In this document: positions 20,792-31,228 of the stretch, in pieces | Layout of the letters: every line of letters begins with the position of its first letter | How positions within the stretch are numbered: position 1 is the stretch's first letter | Source: a virus | DNA length: 61,200 bases | IMG/VR virus record: IMGVR_UViG_3300046744_000205 | Coordinates: 1-61,200 of that record | Strand: one strand, 5' to 3' | The notes under the pieces: generated by a model | Database searches by the model: none | Seen by the model: the letters and a program-made list of their open reading frames with translations, nothing else | Told to the model about the DNA's origin: nothing | Program-made: the position numbers and the translations under genes

Positions 20792-20980
20792 ATGAAAATA
20801 TCTGCATACGAAAAGGAGAGATTAGCTCACATCAACTACAAGATGGGAGTTATTCACGACTTTGTAGATGACATCTATGAACTTCTAGTCGACAGAGATT
20901 TTGATGAATTGAGTGATGTGCTTGTCGAGTTAATCGAGGAGTTAAGAGAAATTCAATTATCAATTACCGATGAGCTATAG
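20792..20980 (+). CDS. Small acidic protein, 62 aa
   Basis: Starts MKISAYEKERLAHINYKMGV and is a mostly helical, acidic protein (DDIYELLVDRDFDELSDVLV). It overlaps the phosphatase start. No family recognised. Confidence 0.6.
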   Translation: MKISAYEKERLAHINYKMGVIHDFVDDIYELLVDRDFDELSDVLVELIEELREIQLSITDEL

Positions 20981-21686
20981 TGATTTTAGACCAAGACTAA
21001 AAGGCAACAAGAAAGATGCCTACCTAAATTTAACCAAAAACGAAAAGCGTATACTTGTTATAGGTGACCTGCACGCTCCATTTACCCTTGAAGGGTACTT
21101 TGAGTTCTGTAAGGACACCTATGCAAAGTATAATTGCAATCAAGTAATATTTATTGGTGATATAATAGACAATCATTACTCGTCATTTCACGCAACAGAC
21201 CCGGATGGGATGGGCGGTGGAGATGAGCTTGACTATGCGATTGAAGAGATTGCTAAGTGGCGAGATGAGTTTCCAAAAGCAGATGTGTGTATTGGAAACC
21301 ACGATAGAATAATAATGCGTAAGGCTTTTGATTCTCAGATTCCTGCACGTTGGATTAAAAATTACAATGATGTACTTGGAACTAATTGGAATTGGGTTGA
21401 GCAGGTTGTCTATGATGGTGTACAATACGTTCACGGTGAAGGAGGAACAGCACGAACTAAATCTAAGAATGATATGATGTCAACCGTGCAGGGGCATATT
21501 CATACACAGGCATATACCGAATGGAATGTAGGTAAGAACTTTAAGATATTCGGAATGCAGGTAGGTTGTGGAGTTGATGGTAAGTCATACGCAGCAGCGT
21601 ATGCTAAGAACTTCAAGAAGCAAGCTATTGGATGTGGTGTAGTATTTGGTGGACATACAGCAATTAACTGTATGATGGAGCTATGA
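20970..21686 (+). CDS. Calcineurin-like metallophosphoesterase, 238 aa
   Basis: The motif order is canonical: LVIGDLHAPF (metal 1), FIGDIIDNHYS (metal 2), CIGNHDRII, and GHIHTQAY near the C-terminus, with HG before it. It hydrolyses phosphomono- or diesters; in phages these may act on nucleic acids or nucleotides, substrate not visible. A DNA-processing role is plausible given the flanking nuclease-like gene. Confidence 0.85.
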   Translation: MSYSDFRPRLKGNKKDAYLNLTKNEKRILVIGDLHAPFTLEGYFEFCKDTYAKYNCNQVIFIGDIIDNHYSSFHATDPDGMGGGDELDYAIEEIAKWRDEFPKADVCIGNHDRIIMRKAFDSQIPARWIKNYNDVLGTNWNWVEQVVYDGVQYVHGEGGTARTKSKNDMMSTVQGHIHTQAYTEWNVGKNFKIFGMQVGCGVDGKSYAAAYAKNFKKQAIGCGVVFGGHTAINCMMEL

Positions 21687-22117
21687 CAAAAAGATTTGAA
21701 TCAAAAAAAGATTTGGATAGAGAGTCCAAAGCAATAAAAAAATTCTTAAGTGCATTTAATGGTTCGGCAATCAAGCTAGGACCACACGATATAGACTACA
21801 AGATATTTGACAATGACGGTAATGCTATATGCTATGCTGAGGTAAAGGGTAGGATAAGAGATATGAAAGATGCATATCCACTACCGATAGCTGCTAGAAA
21901 ATTAGTTAAATTAGCAGACAAAGAACTTGAAGGAGTTATTATATGGGCTTGCAATGATGGCATCATATACGGTCAACCTTCTAAGCTAAAAGGAACAGTA
22001 AGGTACGCAGGCAGAATTCCAAGACCGGGAGCAGCTAATGACCAAGAGATAATGATATACTACAGCAAACAAGACAATTTAAAATGGAAAACAGACCAAA
22101 CTACGAAGAATTCATAA
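21683..22117 (+). CDS. Possible PD-(D/E)XK nuclease, 144 aa
   Basis: Starts MTKRFESKKDLDRESKAIKK, then contains GPHDIDYKIFDNDGNAICYA followed by EVKGRIRDM. D plus E-x-K spacing matches a PD-(D/E)XK core. The C-terminal half has WACNDGIIYGQPSKLKGTVR. It is a recurrent marine-phage protein. ATGA coupling to the phosphatase gene. Nuclease activity is inferred. Confidence 0.6.
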   Translation: MTKRFESKKDLDRESKAIKKFLSAFNGSAIKLGPHDIDYKIFDNDGNAICYAEVKGRIRDMKDAYPLPIAARKLVKLADKELEGVIIWACNDGIIYGQPSKLKGTVRYAGRIPRPGAANDQEIMIYYSKQDNLKWKTDQTTKNS

Positions 22118-22173
22118 TAGCATTATTAATAAATTCAGCTATTATTTTATACGTCCTAAAGGTTTTATTCTAA
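22084..22173 (+). CDS. Possible tiny membrane protein, 29 aa
   Basis: MENRPNYEEFIIALLINSAI followed by a hydrophobic remainder would form one transmembrane segment. It overlaps the end of the nuclease-like gene and the 3' end of the minus-strand gene 22142-22321, so it may not be real. Confidence 0.25.
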   Translation: MENRPNYEEFIIALLINSAIILYVLKVLF

Positions 22174-22321
22174 ACTTTTTAGGCTTAAAAACATTCTTGT
22201 TTTTTTTAGGCTTCTTCCTTTCAGGAAGATTACTTGATCCATATTTCCTCTCCCACTTTTTTGCAAGTTCGGGGAGATTCTTATACATATATCTTCTTTG
22301 GGCTTTACTTTTAAATGGCAT
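22142..22321 (-). CDS. Small basic conserved phage protein (MPFKSKAQRRYMY), 59 aa
   Basis: The opening MPFKSKAQRRYMYKNLPELA is a recurrent start of short phage proteins; the rest is Lys-rich (KKPKKNKN...PKKFRIK). It is the last gene of the leftward late region, 10 nt after the polyvalent gene. Function unknown; probably virion-associated by position and charge. Confidence 0.7.
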   Translation of the reverse strand: MPFKSKAQRRYMYKNLPELAKKWERKYGSSNLPERKKPKKNKNVFKPKKFRIKPLGRIK

Positions 22322-22330
22322 ATCAAACTA

Positions 22331-25300
22331 TCATCTTCTCTTACTTCTCGTGTTTCGTCCTTCTCTTTTTGCTCCTGACCTTCCCTTTTCCCCTGTAGGA
22401 GCTTTTACATCTCCAAGTCTGTCAATGAATTTTTGCTCTTCAGCTTCCTCTTTTTTTACGGCATCTACATAATCTTTATCTCTCACTTCTTGTCTTAATC
22501 TATTAGGCTGATAAGAAGGAGTTACGCCTAATGCGTTCATCATTTCCTCTTCTTGTTCCATAAAATCCATTTTATCTGCTGAGAAATAATTATAAGTGCC
22601 AATAAAAGGATCAACATTAAATCCTACTAAAGCCTCAGCCGCAGGTCTAGCAGAATTAAATAAGAATCCTCTGTCAGAATCAGCATTTTTTAATGTTCTT
22701 CGGTAAATGACATTAAATGGATTTACCACATCTTGAGATCTAAATTTAGGTTTTTCATAAAAATCGTTATCTAAATACGCTATAGCCTTTCCTCCTAAGT
22801 CAAGCTCTTCTAGCGTACTACCAATTAAGGGGACTGCATATAATTGCTTCGTAAATAACATAATCTCTTTAAGAGAATCCATCACTTCCTTTAAATCTTC
22901 ATCATCTCCCTTTATTAACCTGAATATATTAGCTGTCATTTCAAATAGTATGTTTACTAAAAACCCATTTATAACAAAGCTTCTTACATCTTCTGTCCTT
23001 GGGACTTGACTTGAAAAAATAGACCTATATATATTTCTAGTGCTTTGAGCTAGTTTATTTTGTTGTGCAAAAATTGCACTACCAAACATAAGAAAAGTTC
23101 TTACTAAAGGATTCTTAGAACCTTGCAATTGAGTTCTTTCTGTTTCCCTTCTAGTTTGCTGAGTAGAGTTATAGTCGTTAAGTAATCTAAGTGCATCACT
23201 TTTATTCATGCCATTGGCAATATTTCTTTTGTAGTTGATCATATATCCAAGAACACCAAGAACATCACCAATAGTTGTTGGTGCACCTTGAACGGCAGCA
23301 AGCTTTGCAGCACCTCTATCAGCCCTAGTAAACTTTCTTCTTCCACCTCTTAATCTAATTCCTGTTCCTGATTCCAAACTATATACCTCACCTTTAAGTG
23401 CCTGCTTCCAACGATCTTTAAAATCAGGAGAAGCTTCAAGGGCTTCAGCAATAACACCATCTTTGCCTATCAAATCCTTTCCTAGTGACGCATACATTCT
23501 TGCAGCATCAATTAAAAACATCATTAAATCTACTCTTCTTCTAATAATTGATGGCACTTTTCCTTTGTAGTTCTCACCAAAATAATCATATTTAGGGAAA
23601 GCCTGAATAAATGATATAGTTTGTTTCGCAATCTGTATAGTTTTGAAACCTAAAACAACCCTAGTCATATTACTTAGCAATCCTCTAAAAGGAGCAAAAC
23701 CTTTATATGCATCTACACCAAGTGAATTAGGCGATAACTGTTTAAGAACAAATGCTCTAATTGCATTATCAATATAAAGATTTTTAAGAAGGATTTTAAC
23801 AGCAGGTATTTCAAAAAAAGATTGAAGTTCTTTAGCTCCCTTTGCATAAGCCTTATATCCCTCCATGGTATTTATATACCTGTCAAGTTTTGTGAAAAAA
23901 TCTATATCTGTTAAATCAACATCTGTTTCTTTATCTGTTCTTGCTTTCCAATATGGAGCTGTTTCTGTGTTGAAAGATTCAGAGAAATTTCCATCTTTTG
24001 TTAATTCGCTATATTTTTTACTATCTTTTTCTGTACTTAATGTCGTTAATGGGAAATAATTTTCTATTGCTCCTAAATTATTATAGTTTACTTCAGAATA
24101 TACTTCATTTATACCATCATAGTATTCATTACTTAAAAAGTCTACGATAGAATCGGCAAATGCTGTTAATTCTTTTCCAAGATGTTTTTCTATAGCATCT
24201 ATTTTATCTTGAGTAAATCCTTGTTTCTCAAGTTTTTTCTTTACATTTTCATTTTTCCAATACGCATATATGGTCATAAGCTCACTAGGACCAAACGTAC
24301 CTATACTTTTGCCCCCCAAAGAACTAACGATACCATCTATTTCCATGCTACCCTTTCTTTGTGCTATAACCTGAATAGCTTTGTATCCTTTTAGCGTTAC
24401 CCCTGTCTTTGACTTATATTTAGCACCTATGTTATCTACTATTGAATTTAATTTTTTTTCCATAGCCTGCAACCCTGCAAGTCTATTCGTATTCATTACA
24501 TTCAACTTATCGTATATTTTTTTTCTAAATAGATTAAACCCTTTGGTAGTCCTGTCAGCTATATTGGTTAGCGTTTCAATGTTATTCATAAGATTATTTT
24601 TAAGTGATCTTATCATATAGGTATAACCACCGTATTTAAATAACTTTACATAATCACTAATCGCTTCAGGTATTTTTAGTTGTTTAAACTTTTTATATAT
24701 TTCTAGTCTTTTAGCTTTTATTTGGTTGTTGTCTAAGAGATTTCCTTTATCATCAAATAACTCAGGGTTGGTTTCTTTTATTTGATTTACAGCTTCTGCT
24801 TCTTCCTCTAAACGCTTTTTAGACTCAATAGACTGTATATCTTTTAAAACTTGTATACCTTCTTTTTTATTACTTTTTAAACCATTATATACCTCAATAA
24901 CCTCCTCCAAAGTCATATTGTCTATGTTGTTAAACATTTTATATGCCAAGAAATCATTATATATTTTAATCTCTTTTGGAGTTAGTTTTTCTTCTTTGTC
25001 TACTTTTTCTTGTATTTGATCATTTAAATATTGGTTTTCATTTATGGCTGCTGCCAACGCATCTATTTTTATTTGATCTCCACTAGTTAATGTTTGAAAA
25101 ATATCTTTTGCACTTTTAAAGAAACTTTTGGCATCCTTACCAATTTTTGCTTTTCTTGTAGAGCTATCTTTTATAAGTTTTTTTATTGACTTAATAGTCT
25201 TTGCTTTATCGGATGCTCTCTTTTTTCGTATAGCATTTAATATTTTTTCTGTTTCTATTTTTACATTAACCATCGTTAATGATCCAATGCTTTTTATAAT

Positions 25301-28300
25301 ATCATTTAAAACTTTTCTTTCATCTTTACTAAGCTGTAATGTTGAAACATTAGACAAAGCCATTCTTTTCATTTCTTGAATAACTTTAGCTAAGTCTTTT
25401 GTCCCTTTTACTCTATCTCTAATACTCTTTCTGAGGTTATTTATTTTTTTCTGAAAAGTAAAGTTACCCTCTTTTAGATTAATCGATCTATTAAACCCAT
25501 CAATTAATTGCATCTTTACTAGTGCATTTTGCTTTTTAAATATAGGATTAGATTTTAATATTTTTATACCCTGCTCCCTTACTTTTGTTACAGATGCTTT
25601 TTTATTTTTATTAATAAATTTATCTAACTCTTTCTTTACTTCTTGAAATAGCTTAACAGCACTTTTTGCACCATCAGCAACCGTTTGAAACTCTACAGGA
25701 ATTTTAGTAAATATGTCAAGGTTTATTTCTAAAGCAGCATCTATGTCTTTTGCTTTAAATTTTCTATCAATAAGAACTTTTCTTATTGCTGCATCCGGGA
25801 TATCTTTACTTCTACCGTATTTAATGATATCATACATTGAATCACCATCAGGAGCTGTCATTAATTGCAATGCATCATTAAACGCATCTACGTTCTCTTC
25901 AAATAGTTTTTCGCCTGACAATAAATCAACAGATACAGCCTGAACAAATTCATCTAATGTAACGTCTTCAAGTTGTTCGGCGGTATACTTAGATATACCC
26001 ATTAACTTCTTTACATTTTGAAATAGGTCTTTTAAGAATTCTTTAAAGCCTTTTCTTTCTGCGGAAGCCTTAACAAAAGATTCACCCTTATCCCCTATTG
26101 CAGTAGCTAAAGCTTCTTCATAAATATATGTATTTATCTGCTCATCAGTAGCACCATTTTTTCTCATCTGATCGGTCACCCTTTTATAATCAGAACTTTG
26201 TTTTACGGCATCTACATAAGATTTCCCTTCTTTACTTTGTATAAGATCCATTCCTTTATTGTATAATAAAGGTTTTAGTTTCTTAACTACGTTTAACCAT
26301 ATATGTCCAAATTCATGTAGTGGTGTGTTGAAATTTTCAAAAGCAGGATTTAAATATAATTTTCCATTATATATAGCACCATAAATTTTTTGATTCTTAG
26401 TAGAAAGTTTTTTAGCATTCAAGTCATTAACTAACGCATCAAATTCCTCTTGAGTTGTAGAAACCCCTACACTTGGAAATGCTTTTGTTAGCCTATTTAC
26501 AAACTTTTCGTAAGCAGTTGCAACTTTTTCTGTTATCTCATAAGCTGTACTAGTTGTTACCATTGCAGATTGCCCTGCATATCCTATGGCTTCTGATCTA
26601 GTAAAGTCAGTTAATTCTGAAAGCGGACCTAATGATTCTTCAATTAATGTTCTTGTAGCTGTTAAAGATTTTGTTTTTAATATTTGCTTTAAAGCATCAG
26701 AAACTTTTTTTCTATCCTTATCTTTTAATTTCTTTACATCACCTTTCAATAAAGTTTTTACAATATTATCTATTGCATTTTTTCTCTCTTTTGGTTTAAG
26801 TGATTTATCATCAGTCTTTCTCTTTGCTTCTTTTATCTTGTTGTATACATTAGACTCAGACTCCGTTGCGTCTCTTTTTACATCTCCTGTTCTTTTTCTA
26901 TCTAAACCTAAAGATCTTTCTTCTAGTTCAGAGAAATACTTATCCGTAACGCTATAGTATGGAACGGACTCTTCCATAACACCAATAGCTCTACCTCTTA
27001 TGTATATAGGGTAATTATTATGTGTATCTAAACCTTCTTCTATTTGCTGTTCTGTAGATATTTTTGCTGACTCTATTATGTCTTTTATTCCTTGGTCGTA
27101 TTGTTTTTTGTTTATTTCTTTTCTATCAAGCTTAGCATCAAGTTCTTTTTTTAAATCGCTAACTTTTACACCATCCTTATTTGTTATTTCAAGAACAGTT
27201 GTCATTGTTCCAACAGGTTGGTCTTTTATAAACTGCTCACTATTTTCATCAACTAATGTCTTCAAAGAAACGCCTAGGTTCTGAAGCTCTTTTGAAACTT
27301 CTGTCCCTGCATCCATTTCTAAATCTTCAGCGAGTATACTCTGCATTGCAGCAGCTCTAGTTTTTACACCTTCGTTTTCTTGAAGTAATTTAAAGAACGA
27401 TAATGTATCGTTGCTTTTTTCTAAATGTTTCTTTGCATTTTTTACATTTTTATCTGTTGATTTTGAGATATGGTCTTTGACCAAATTCCAAATTTCTGCC
27501 TTTTTTTCTTGAGGAATTTTTTCATCTAACGCATTAGCCGTTTCTATGTTTGAATATATTCCTCCATCACCCATATTATAAACTACGGATGCGTCACCAT
27601 TCATAGCACCCCTAATTATACGGTTTGCTGCTTGCTCCTTAATAGAAGCCCAAGCAACTTTCCCAAACATACCATCCATTAATGGGAAGAACGATCCCCC
27701 CATTTTTTTATATTTATTGGTTTTTTTATTATATGGCTTACTAGGATCTTCTAATTGAACTTTAAGCTTATCTGCCATTAAAAGATTTAATTTTTTACCA
27801 ATTATATCTTTTAATTTAAAACCCTTTACCTTTTCAATTAAGCTTTTATTTTCTTTAAAATCAACAGGTTTTGGTGATACATCAGGTTCTTCAATTTCAA
27901 ATGCTTCTTCAGATTCTTCTTGCTCGTCTAGGTTGCTAAATGTTTCTATAGCCTTTTCCTTTAACTTATCTTTTCTTTCGTCAGCAGTACCTTCTTCAGC
28001 TAATTGAAACTGAGGATCTTCAGACTTTATAAGATCTTCTAATCTTTTTGCTTCTTCGTCGATAAATTCTTGTGTTTCATCTACATCTGCTGATGTTTCT
28101 AATATGGCATCATCTTTTATGATGTATTGCTCTTCAACTGTACCTCTTGCATCACGAGTAATTAGTTTCACAACCTGAGCATCCGAATCGTCAATTAGTT
28201 TCTCCTCTTGCTTTTTTACCTCACTTAAAGGTTGATTTGTATCTTCAACTTTTACCACGTCAATCGTAGTGCCGGGAGGAACTGTGAATTTTTTTAATGG

Positions 28301-31228
28301 CTTGTCTCCTTTGTAATCACTAGCTAATTTCTTATCAGCAGCAGCAAATTCACCTTTCTCTATTTTGTGTGCCGAAAAAGGCTTACCATCTTTTATTTTA
28401 GGCTGCATACCCTTAAATAAGGTTTGCTCCTCAGTAGTTGTTATTTGTTCTCCCGGAGTCTTAGCTTGTTCAAGCTCAACTTTTGCTTCAGTTTTAAGTG
28501 GTTTCTTTATTTCTTTAAATTGACTGCCATCTTTTATTATTCCTGCCCCCCCTAACTCTATATAATTTGACCCTTCATCAAATTCTGTCTTATTCTCACC
28601 CCCATCTGTTATTTTTCCTACCTTAACAAAACCTTTTAAAACTCTTCCATAACCTTGAGCAAAACTCATAGACTCAGAAATATAAGTTCCGCCGGAAAGA
28701 TCATCTTTTAACTGCTCTCTACTTGCTTTTGTTCCATGAAACATGACTCTTGGCATCATGTTTTTGTCTGTCATTACTGTTACATTGTTTTCTGACAATA
28801 TTTTTAATCTGTTTTCTTTAGTTTTTTCATTAGTTGGTAGATTATCATATTGTTCTTTTGCTTTCTGCCAATCCCCGTACTTATCTATAAACTCATCAGA
28901 TGTTATCGTATCAATTATATCTTGAGATGTTATATCTTCTTTATTATCCTTAATATCTTTTATGTCTTTTTTATTACTTTCCGCTATTTCAGGATTTTCA
29001 CTTTTAGATAATTTTTCAGCAACTTCCAACCCTTCGTTAATAGATTTCTCTATATCTTCATATGCTACAGTTTCTTCAGGGTTTATTTTTTGTTTTCTTT
29101 CTTCTTGTATTTTTATATCAGGTGCAGCTTCTTCAGTTACTTTTTCTTCAACCTCTACTTCAGGTGCAGCTTCTTCAGCTACGTCTTCGGCAACTTCATT
29201 TACTATTTTTTGGGCATCTTGATTTACTTCTTTTTCTATTTCACCAAACTTAGCCTTAACATCATCAGTTTGCCCTGAAAGCCAATCTTTGTAAGTGTCT
29301 GCAAATTGCTGACCTGCTTTTGTTGCACTACCAAATAAAACACCCATTCCAAATGTAGATAATCCAAATTCCAAATTTTGATCTAACTTCCCGAATCTTT
29401 CAACCCAAAGGTCTTTTACTTTCTTTAAATCTCCATCTGATTCATTAATTATATTACCTAACTCGTTACCATACTCCTCAGCCATTTCACCCAATCCTGT
29501 GCCTGTTCTTTGTGCAGCAGCAGCCAAAAATTTATGTGCTTTAGATGCATTTTTGCCAAAAGCTTTGAGCATTGTCTGCATATATAAATTTCTTCTACCT
29601 ACAGCAGAAAGTGCTTTTGAAAATGTTTCACCTAAAGCACCTGATAAGAATGAAGCCTCATCTTTAACTGCTTCATCTCCAAAAAATTGTGCAGCTTCGT
29701 AGGTTATACCCTGCTCAGCAGCACCTAATAAAAATTTACTAAACCTGTTGGTATCTTTTAGTTTATCAAAAGCCCTTCCTATTTTTGTTATATTTTTTAA
29801 ACCCCTAACAGTACCACCTGCAAGAGCAAAATCTTTCATCATAGCTAGGGTTGTGCCTGTCATAGACCCGGCTTTTTCGCCTGTAGTCATATCAAAAGAT
29901 GACTCTAATGCTTTAATATTTTCTTCTGATATATCTTTACCTACATCAGCTTTCTGTAGTACGTCGAAAATAATACTAGACTCTTCTTGCTCTGTAGTAG
30001 ATAAACTTGCATCGCTAATAGTAGAAGCAAAGGATTTACCAAATTGACTAAAAAAATTATCTTCTTTTAATGCTTTTCTGTTTAATAAAGCAATTGGTGT
30101 TAATGCCTCAAGTTTTTTATATGCCCTAACATATCTTCTAATAACAGGACTAGCCCCTGATATGTCATCAATAAGTGGTATAGTAGAAAGAACCATATCT
30201 GAAGCTCTCATCGCATCTCTAGCTTCATCATATTCTAATACCGCAGCATCATAATAGTTGAGGAACTTTTCATAAGGAGTCTCACCTTCTTGCTTTTGCA
30301 TTTCAGGTGTACTTACGTAAATTTCTTTAGCTGCTTCAACAGGTTTAAAAAAAGATTTATACTTAGTTTGTAGTTTTAATAAATTTTCTTTTAGTTGTTT
30401 GTTTTCAGGATCTTTAGATAATTCAAATCTAGCCTTCTTTATAGCTTCTTGATTTTCATTAAGATATTGTTCTTTGATTTTTGTTAGACTTTGTTCATAC
30501 CCTTCTTTTTCTTTAATTGCATCACTAAGAGCTTTTTCAGAATTTCGAAGCCATTTGTTTTGTTCAGGGTCTTTATATATTTCTATTCTTTCGTCGACGT
30601 TTTTTATATCCTGCAACAATTTATACTCACGTTTATCTGATTCACCTAGAAACCCTGAAGCCATTTCATACCTCATGTCTCTAATTTGATCTTTATTTTC
30701 GTATATATTGTTATCAATTAAAGACTGATCCTTTTCTTTAACTTTTTTTACATAGTCTAAATTTTCAAATTGTTCTTCAGGTATAGTTGGTGCTTCAAAT
30801 TGTTGTTCTGTTTCCGGAGCAGTTATAGGCTCAACAGACATTGGATCAAACCTACTTTTTTTTTGTGGTGGTTGTTCTTGTTTTTTCGGAGGATCTATAG
30901 TTTCTCCGACAAGCATTATATCCTCTTCACCTGATGATGAGTCCGAAGAACCATTTCCTTCCTGAACTTGCTCTGTAATAGATTCCGTAACCTCCATCTC
31001 TCCATTTGATTCTGAAGAGTCTTTTTTTTTTAAACCTACATTATCTTTCCACGTGCCTAGATCACTTTCTACAAAACCATTTTGCGACAAATACGAATGC
31101 ACATTATCCTGTACATTTTCTTTTGAAGCAATATTGTTTTTCCATGTTTCAAAATCACTTTGAGTTTTATTATCAGCAGTAAGCTGATTCCAAATGTTTT
31201 TTAATCTTTTATCGTCCATGTTGTTCAA
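22331..31228 (-). CDS. Giant polyvalent internal/ejection protein, 2965 aa
   Basis: One 8.9-kb gene, about 15% of the genome. Near residue 829, VMFHGTKASREQ...GGTYIS...AQGYG matches the ART-PolyVal ADP-ribosyltransferase pattern. A second ART-like segment follows (LASDYKG, KKFTVPPGTTIDVV, QEEKLID). Near 1637, FNTPLHEFGHIWLNVVK gives an HExxH zinc-peptidase motif, with a likely third ligand in YEEALATAIG. The C-terminal ~700 residues (LLSNMTRVVLGFKTIQIAKQ) lack recognised motifs but resemble late-packaged protein regions. Polyvalent proteins are thought to be injected with DNA to counter host defences. It is the last large gene of the ejection-protein group. Confidence 0.85.
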   Translation of the reverse strand: MNNMDDKRLKNIWNQLTADNKTQSDFETWKNNIASKENVQDNVHSYLSQNGFVESDLGTWKDNVGLKKKDSSESNGEMEVTESITEQVQEGNGSSDSSSGEEDIMLVGETIDPPKKQEQPPQKKSRFDPMSVEPITAPETEQQFEAPTIPEEQFENLDYVKKVKEKDQSLIDNNIYENKDQIRDMRYEMASGFLGESDKREYKLLQDIKNVDERIEIYKDPEQNKWLRNSEKALSDAIKEKEGYEQSLTKIKEQYLNENQEAIKKARFELSKDPENKQLKENLLKLQTKYKSFFKPVEAAKEIYVSTPEMQKQEGETPYEKFLNYYDAAVLEYDEARDAMRASDMVLSTIPLIDDISGASPVIRRYVRAYKKLEALTPIALLNRKALKEDNFFSQFGKSFASTISDASLSTTEQEESSIIFDVLQKADVGKDISEENIKALESSFDMTTGEKAGSMTGTTLAMMKDFALAGGTVRGLKNITKIGRAFDKLKDTNRFSKFLLGAAEQGITYEAAQFFGDEAVKDEASFLSGALGETFSKALSAVGRRNLYMQTMLKAFGKNASKAHKFLAAAAQRTGTGLGEMAEEYGNELGNIINESDGDLKKVKDLWVERFGKLDQNLEFGLSTFGMGVLFGSATKAGQQFADTYKDWLSGQTDDVKAKFGEIEKEVNQDAQKIVNEVAEDVAEEAAPEVEVEEKVTEEAAPDIKIQEERKQKINPEETVAYEDIEKSINEGLEVAEKLSKSENPEIAESNKKDIKDIKDNKEDITSQDIIDTITSDEFIDKYGDWQKAKEQYDNLPTNEKTKENRLKILSENNVTVMTDKNMMPRVMFHGTKASREQLKDDLSGGTYISESMSFAQGYGRVLKGFVKVGKITDGGENKTEFDEGSNYIELGGAGIIKDGSQFKEIKKPLKTEAKVELEQAKTPGEQITTTEEQTLFKGMQPKIKDGKPFSAHKIEKGEFAAADKKLASDYKGDKPLKKFTVPPGTTIDVVKVEDTNQPLSEVKKQEEKLIDDSDAQVVKLITRDARGTVEEQYIIKDDAILETSADVDETQEFIDEEAKRLEDLIKSEDPQFQLAEEGTADERKDKLKEKAIETFSNLDEQEESEEAFEIEEPDVSPKPVDFKENKSLIEKVKGFKLKDIIGKKLNLLMADKLKVQLEDPSKPYNKKTNKYKKMGGSFFPLMDGMFGKVAWASIKEQAANRIIRGAMNGDASVVYNMGDGGIYSNIETANALDEKIPQEKKAEIWNLVKDHISKSTDKNVKNAKKHLEKSNDTLSFFKLLQENEGVKTRAAAMQSILAEDLEMDAGTEVSKELQNLGVSLKTLVDENSEQFIKDQPVGTMTTVLEITNKDGVKVSDLKKELDAKLDRKEINKKQYDQGIKDIIESAKISTEQQIEEGLDTHNNYPIYIRGRAIGVMEESVPYYSVTDKYFSELEERSLGLDRKRTGDVKRDATESESNVYNKIKEAKRKTDDKSLKPKERKNAIDNIVKTLLKGDVKKLKDKDRKKVSDALKQILKTKSLTATRTLIEESLGPLSELTDFTRSEAIGYAGQSAMVTTSTAYEITEKVATAYEKFVNRLTKAFPSVGVSTTQEEFDALVNDLNAKKLSTKNQKIYGAIYNGKLYLNPAFENFNTPLHEFGHIWLNVVKKLKPLLYNKGMDLIQSKEGKSYVDAVKQSSDYKRVTDQMRKNGATDEQINTYIYEEALATAIGDKGESFVKASAERKGFKEFLKDLFQNVKKLMGISKYTAEQLEDVTLDEFVQAVSVDLLSGEKLFEENVDAFNDALQLMTAPDGDSMYDIIKYGRSKDIPDAAIRKVLIDRKFKAKDIDAALEINLDIFTKIPVEFQTVADGAKSAVKLFQEVKKELDKFINKNKKASVTKVREQGIKILKSNPIFKKQNALVKMQLIDGFNRSINLKEGNFTFQKKINNLRKSIRDRVKGTKDLAKVIQEMKRMALSNVSTLQLSKDERKVLNDIIKSIGSLTMVNVKIETEKILNAIRKKRASDKAKTIKSIKKLIKDSSTRKAKIGKDAKSFFKSAKDIFQTLTSGDQIKIDALAAAINENQYLNDQIQEKVDKEEKLTPKEIKIYNDFLAYKMFNNIDNMTLEEVIEVYNGLKSNKKEGIQVLKDIQSIESKKRLEEEAEAVNQIKETNPELFDDKGNLLDNNQIKAKRLEIYKKFKQLKIPEAISDYVKLFKYGGYTYMIRSLKNNLMNNIETLTNIADRTTKGFNLFRKKIYDKLNVMNTNRLAGLQAMEKKLNSIVDNIGAKYKSKTGVTLKGYKAIQVIAQRKGSMEIDGIVSSLGGKSIGTFGPSELMTIYAYWKNENVKKKLEKQGFTQDKIDAIEKHLGKELTAFADSIVDFLSNEYYDGINEVYSEVNYNNLGAIENYFPLTTLSTEKDSKKYSELTKDGNFSESFNTETAPYWKARTDKETDVDLTDIDFFTKLDRYINTMEGYKAYAKGAKELQSFFEIPAVKILLKNLYIDNAIRAFVLKQLSPNSLGVDAYKGFAPFRGLLSNMTRVVLGFKTIQIAKQTISFIQAFPKYDYFGENYKGKVPSIIRRRVDLMMFLIDAARMYASLGKDLIGKDGVIAEALEASPDFKDRWKQALKGEVYSLESGTGIRLRGGRRKFTRADRGAAKLAAVQGAPTTIGDVLGVLGYMINYKRNIANGMNKSDALRLLNDYNSTQQTRRETERTQLQGSKNPLVRTFLMFGSAIFAQQNKLAQSTRNIYRSIFSSQVPRTEDVRSFVINGFLVNILFEMTANIFRLIKGDDEDLKEVMDSLKEIMLFTKQLYAVPLIGSTLEELDLGGKAIAYLDNDFYEKPKFRSQDVVNPFNVIYRRTLKNADSDRGFLFNSARPAAEALVGFNVDPFIGTYNYFSADKMDFMEQEEEMMNALGVTPSYQPNRLRQEVRDKDYVDAVKKEEAEEQKFIDRLGDVKAPTGEKGRSGAKREGRNTRSKRR

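Noticed and set aside
22197-30689. Many plus-strand reading frames inside the 2965-aa gene
   Set aside because: They lie antisense to one long continuous gene with conserved motifs; Leu/Phe/Ser-rich composition is that of shadow frames.
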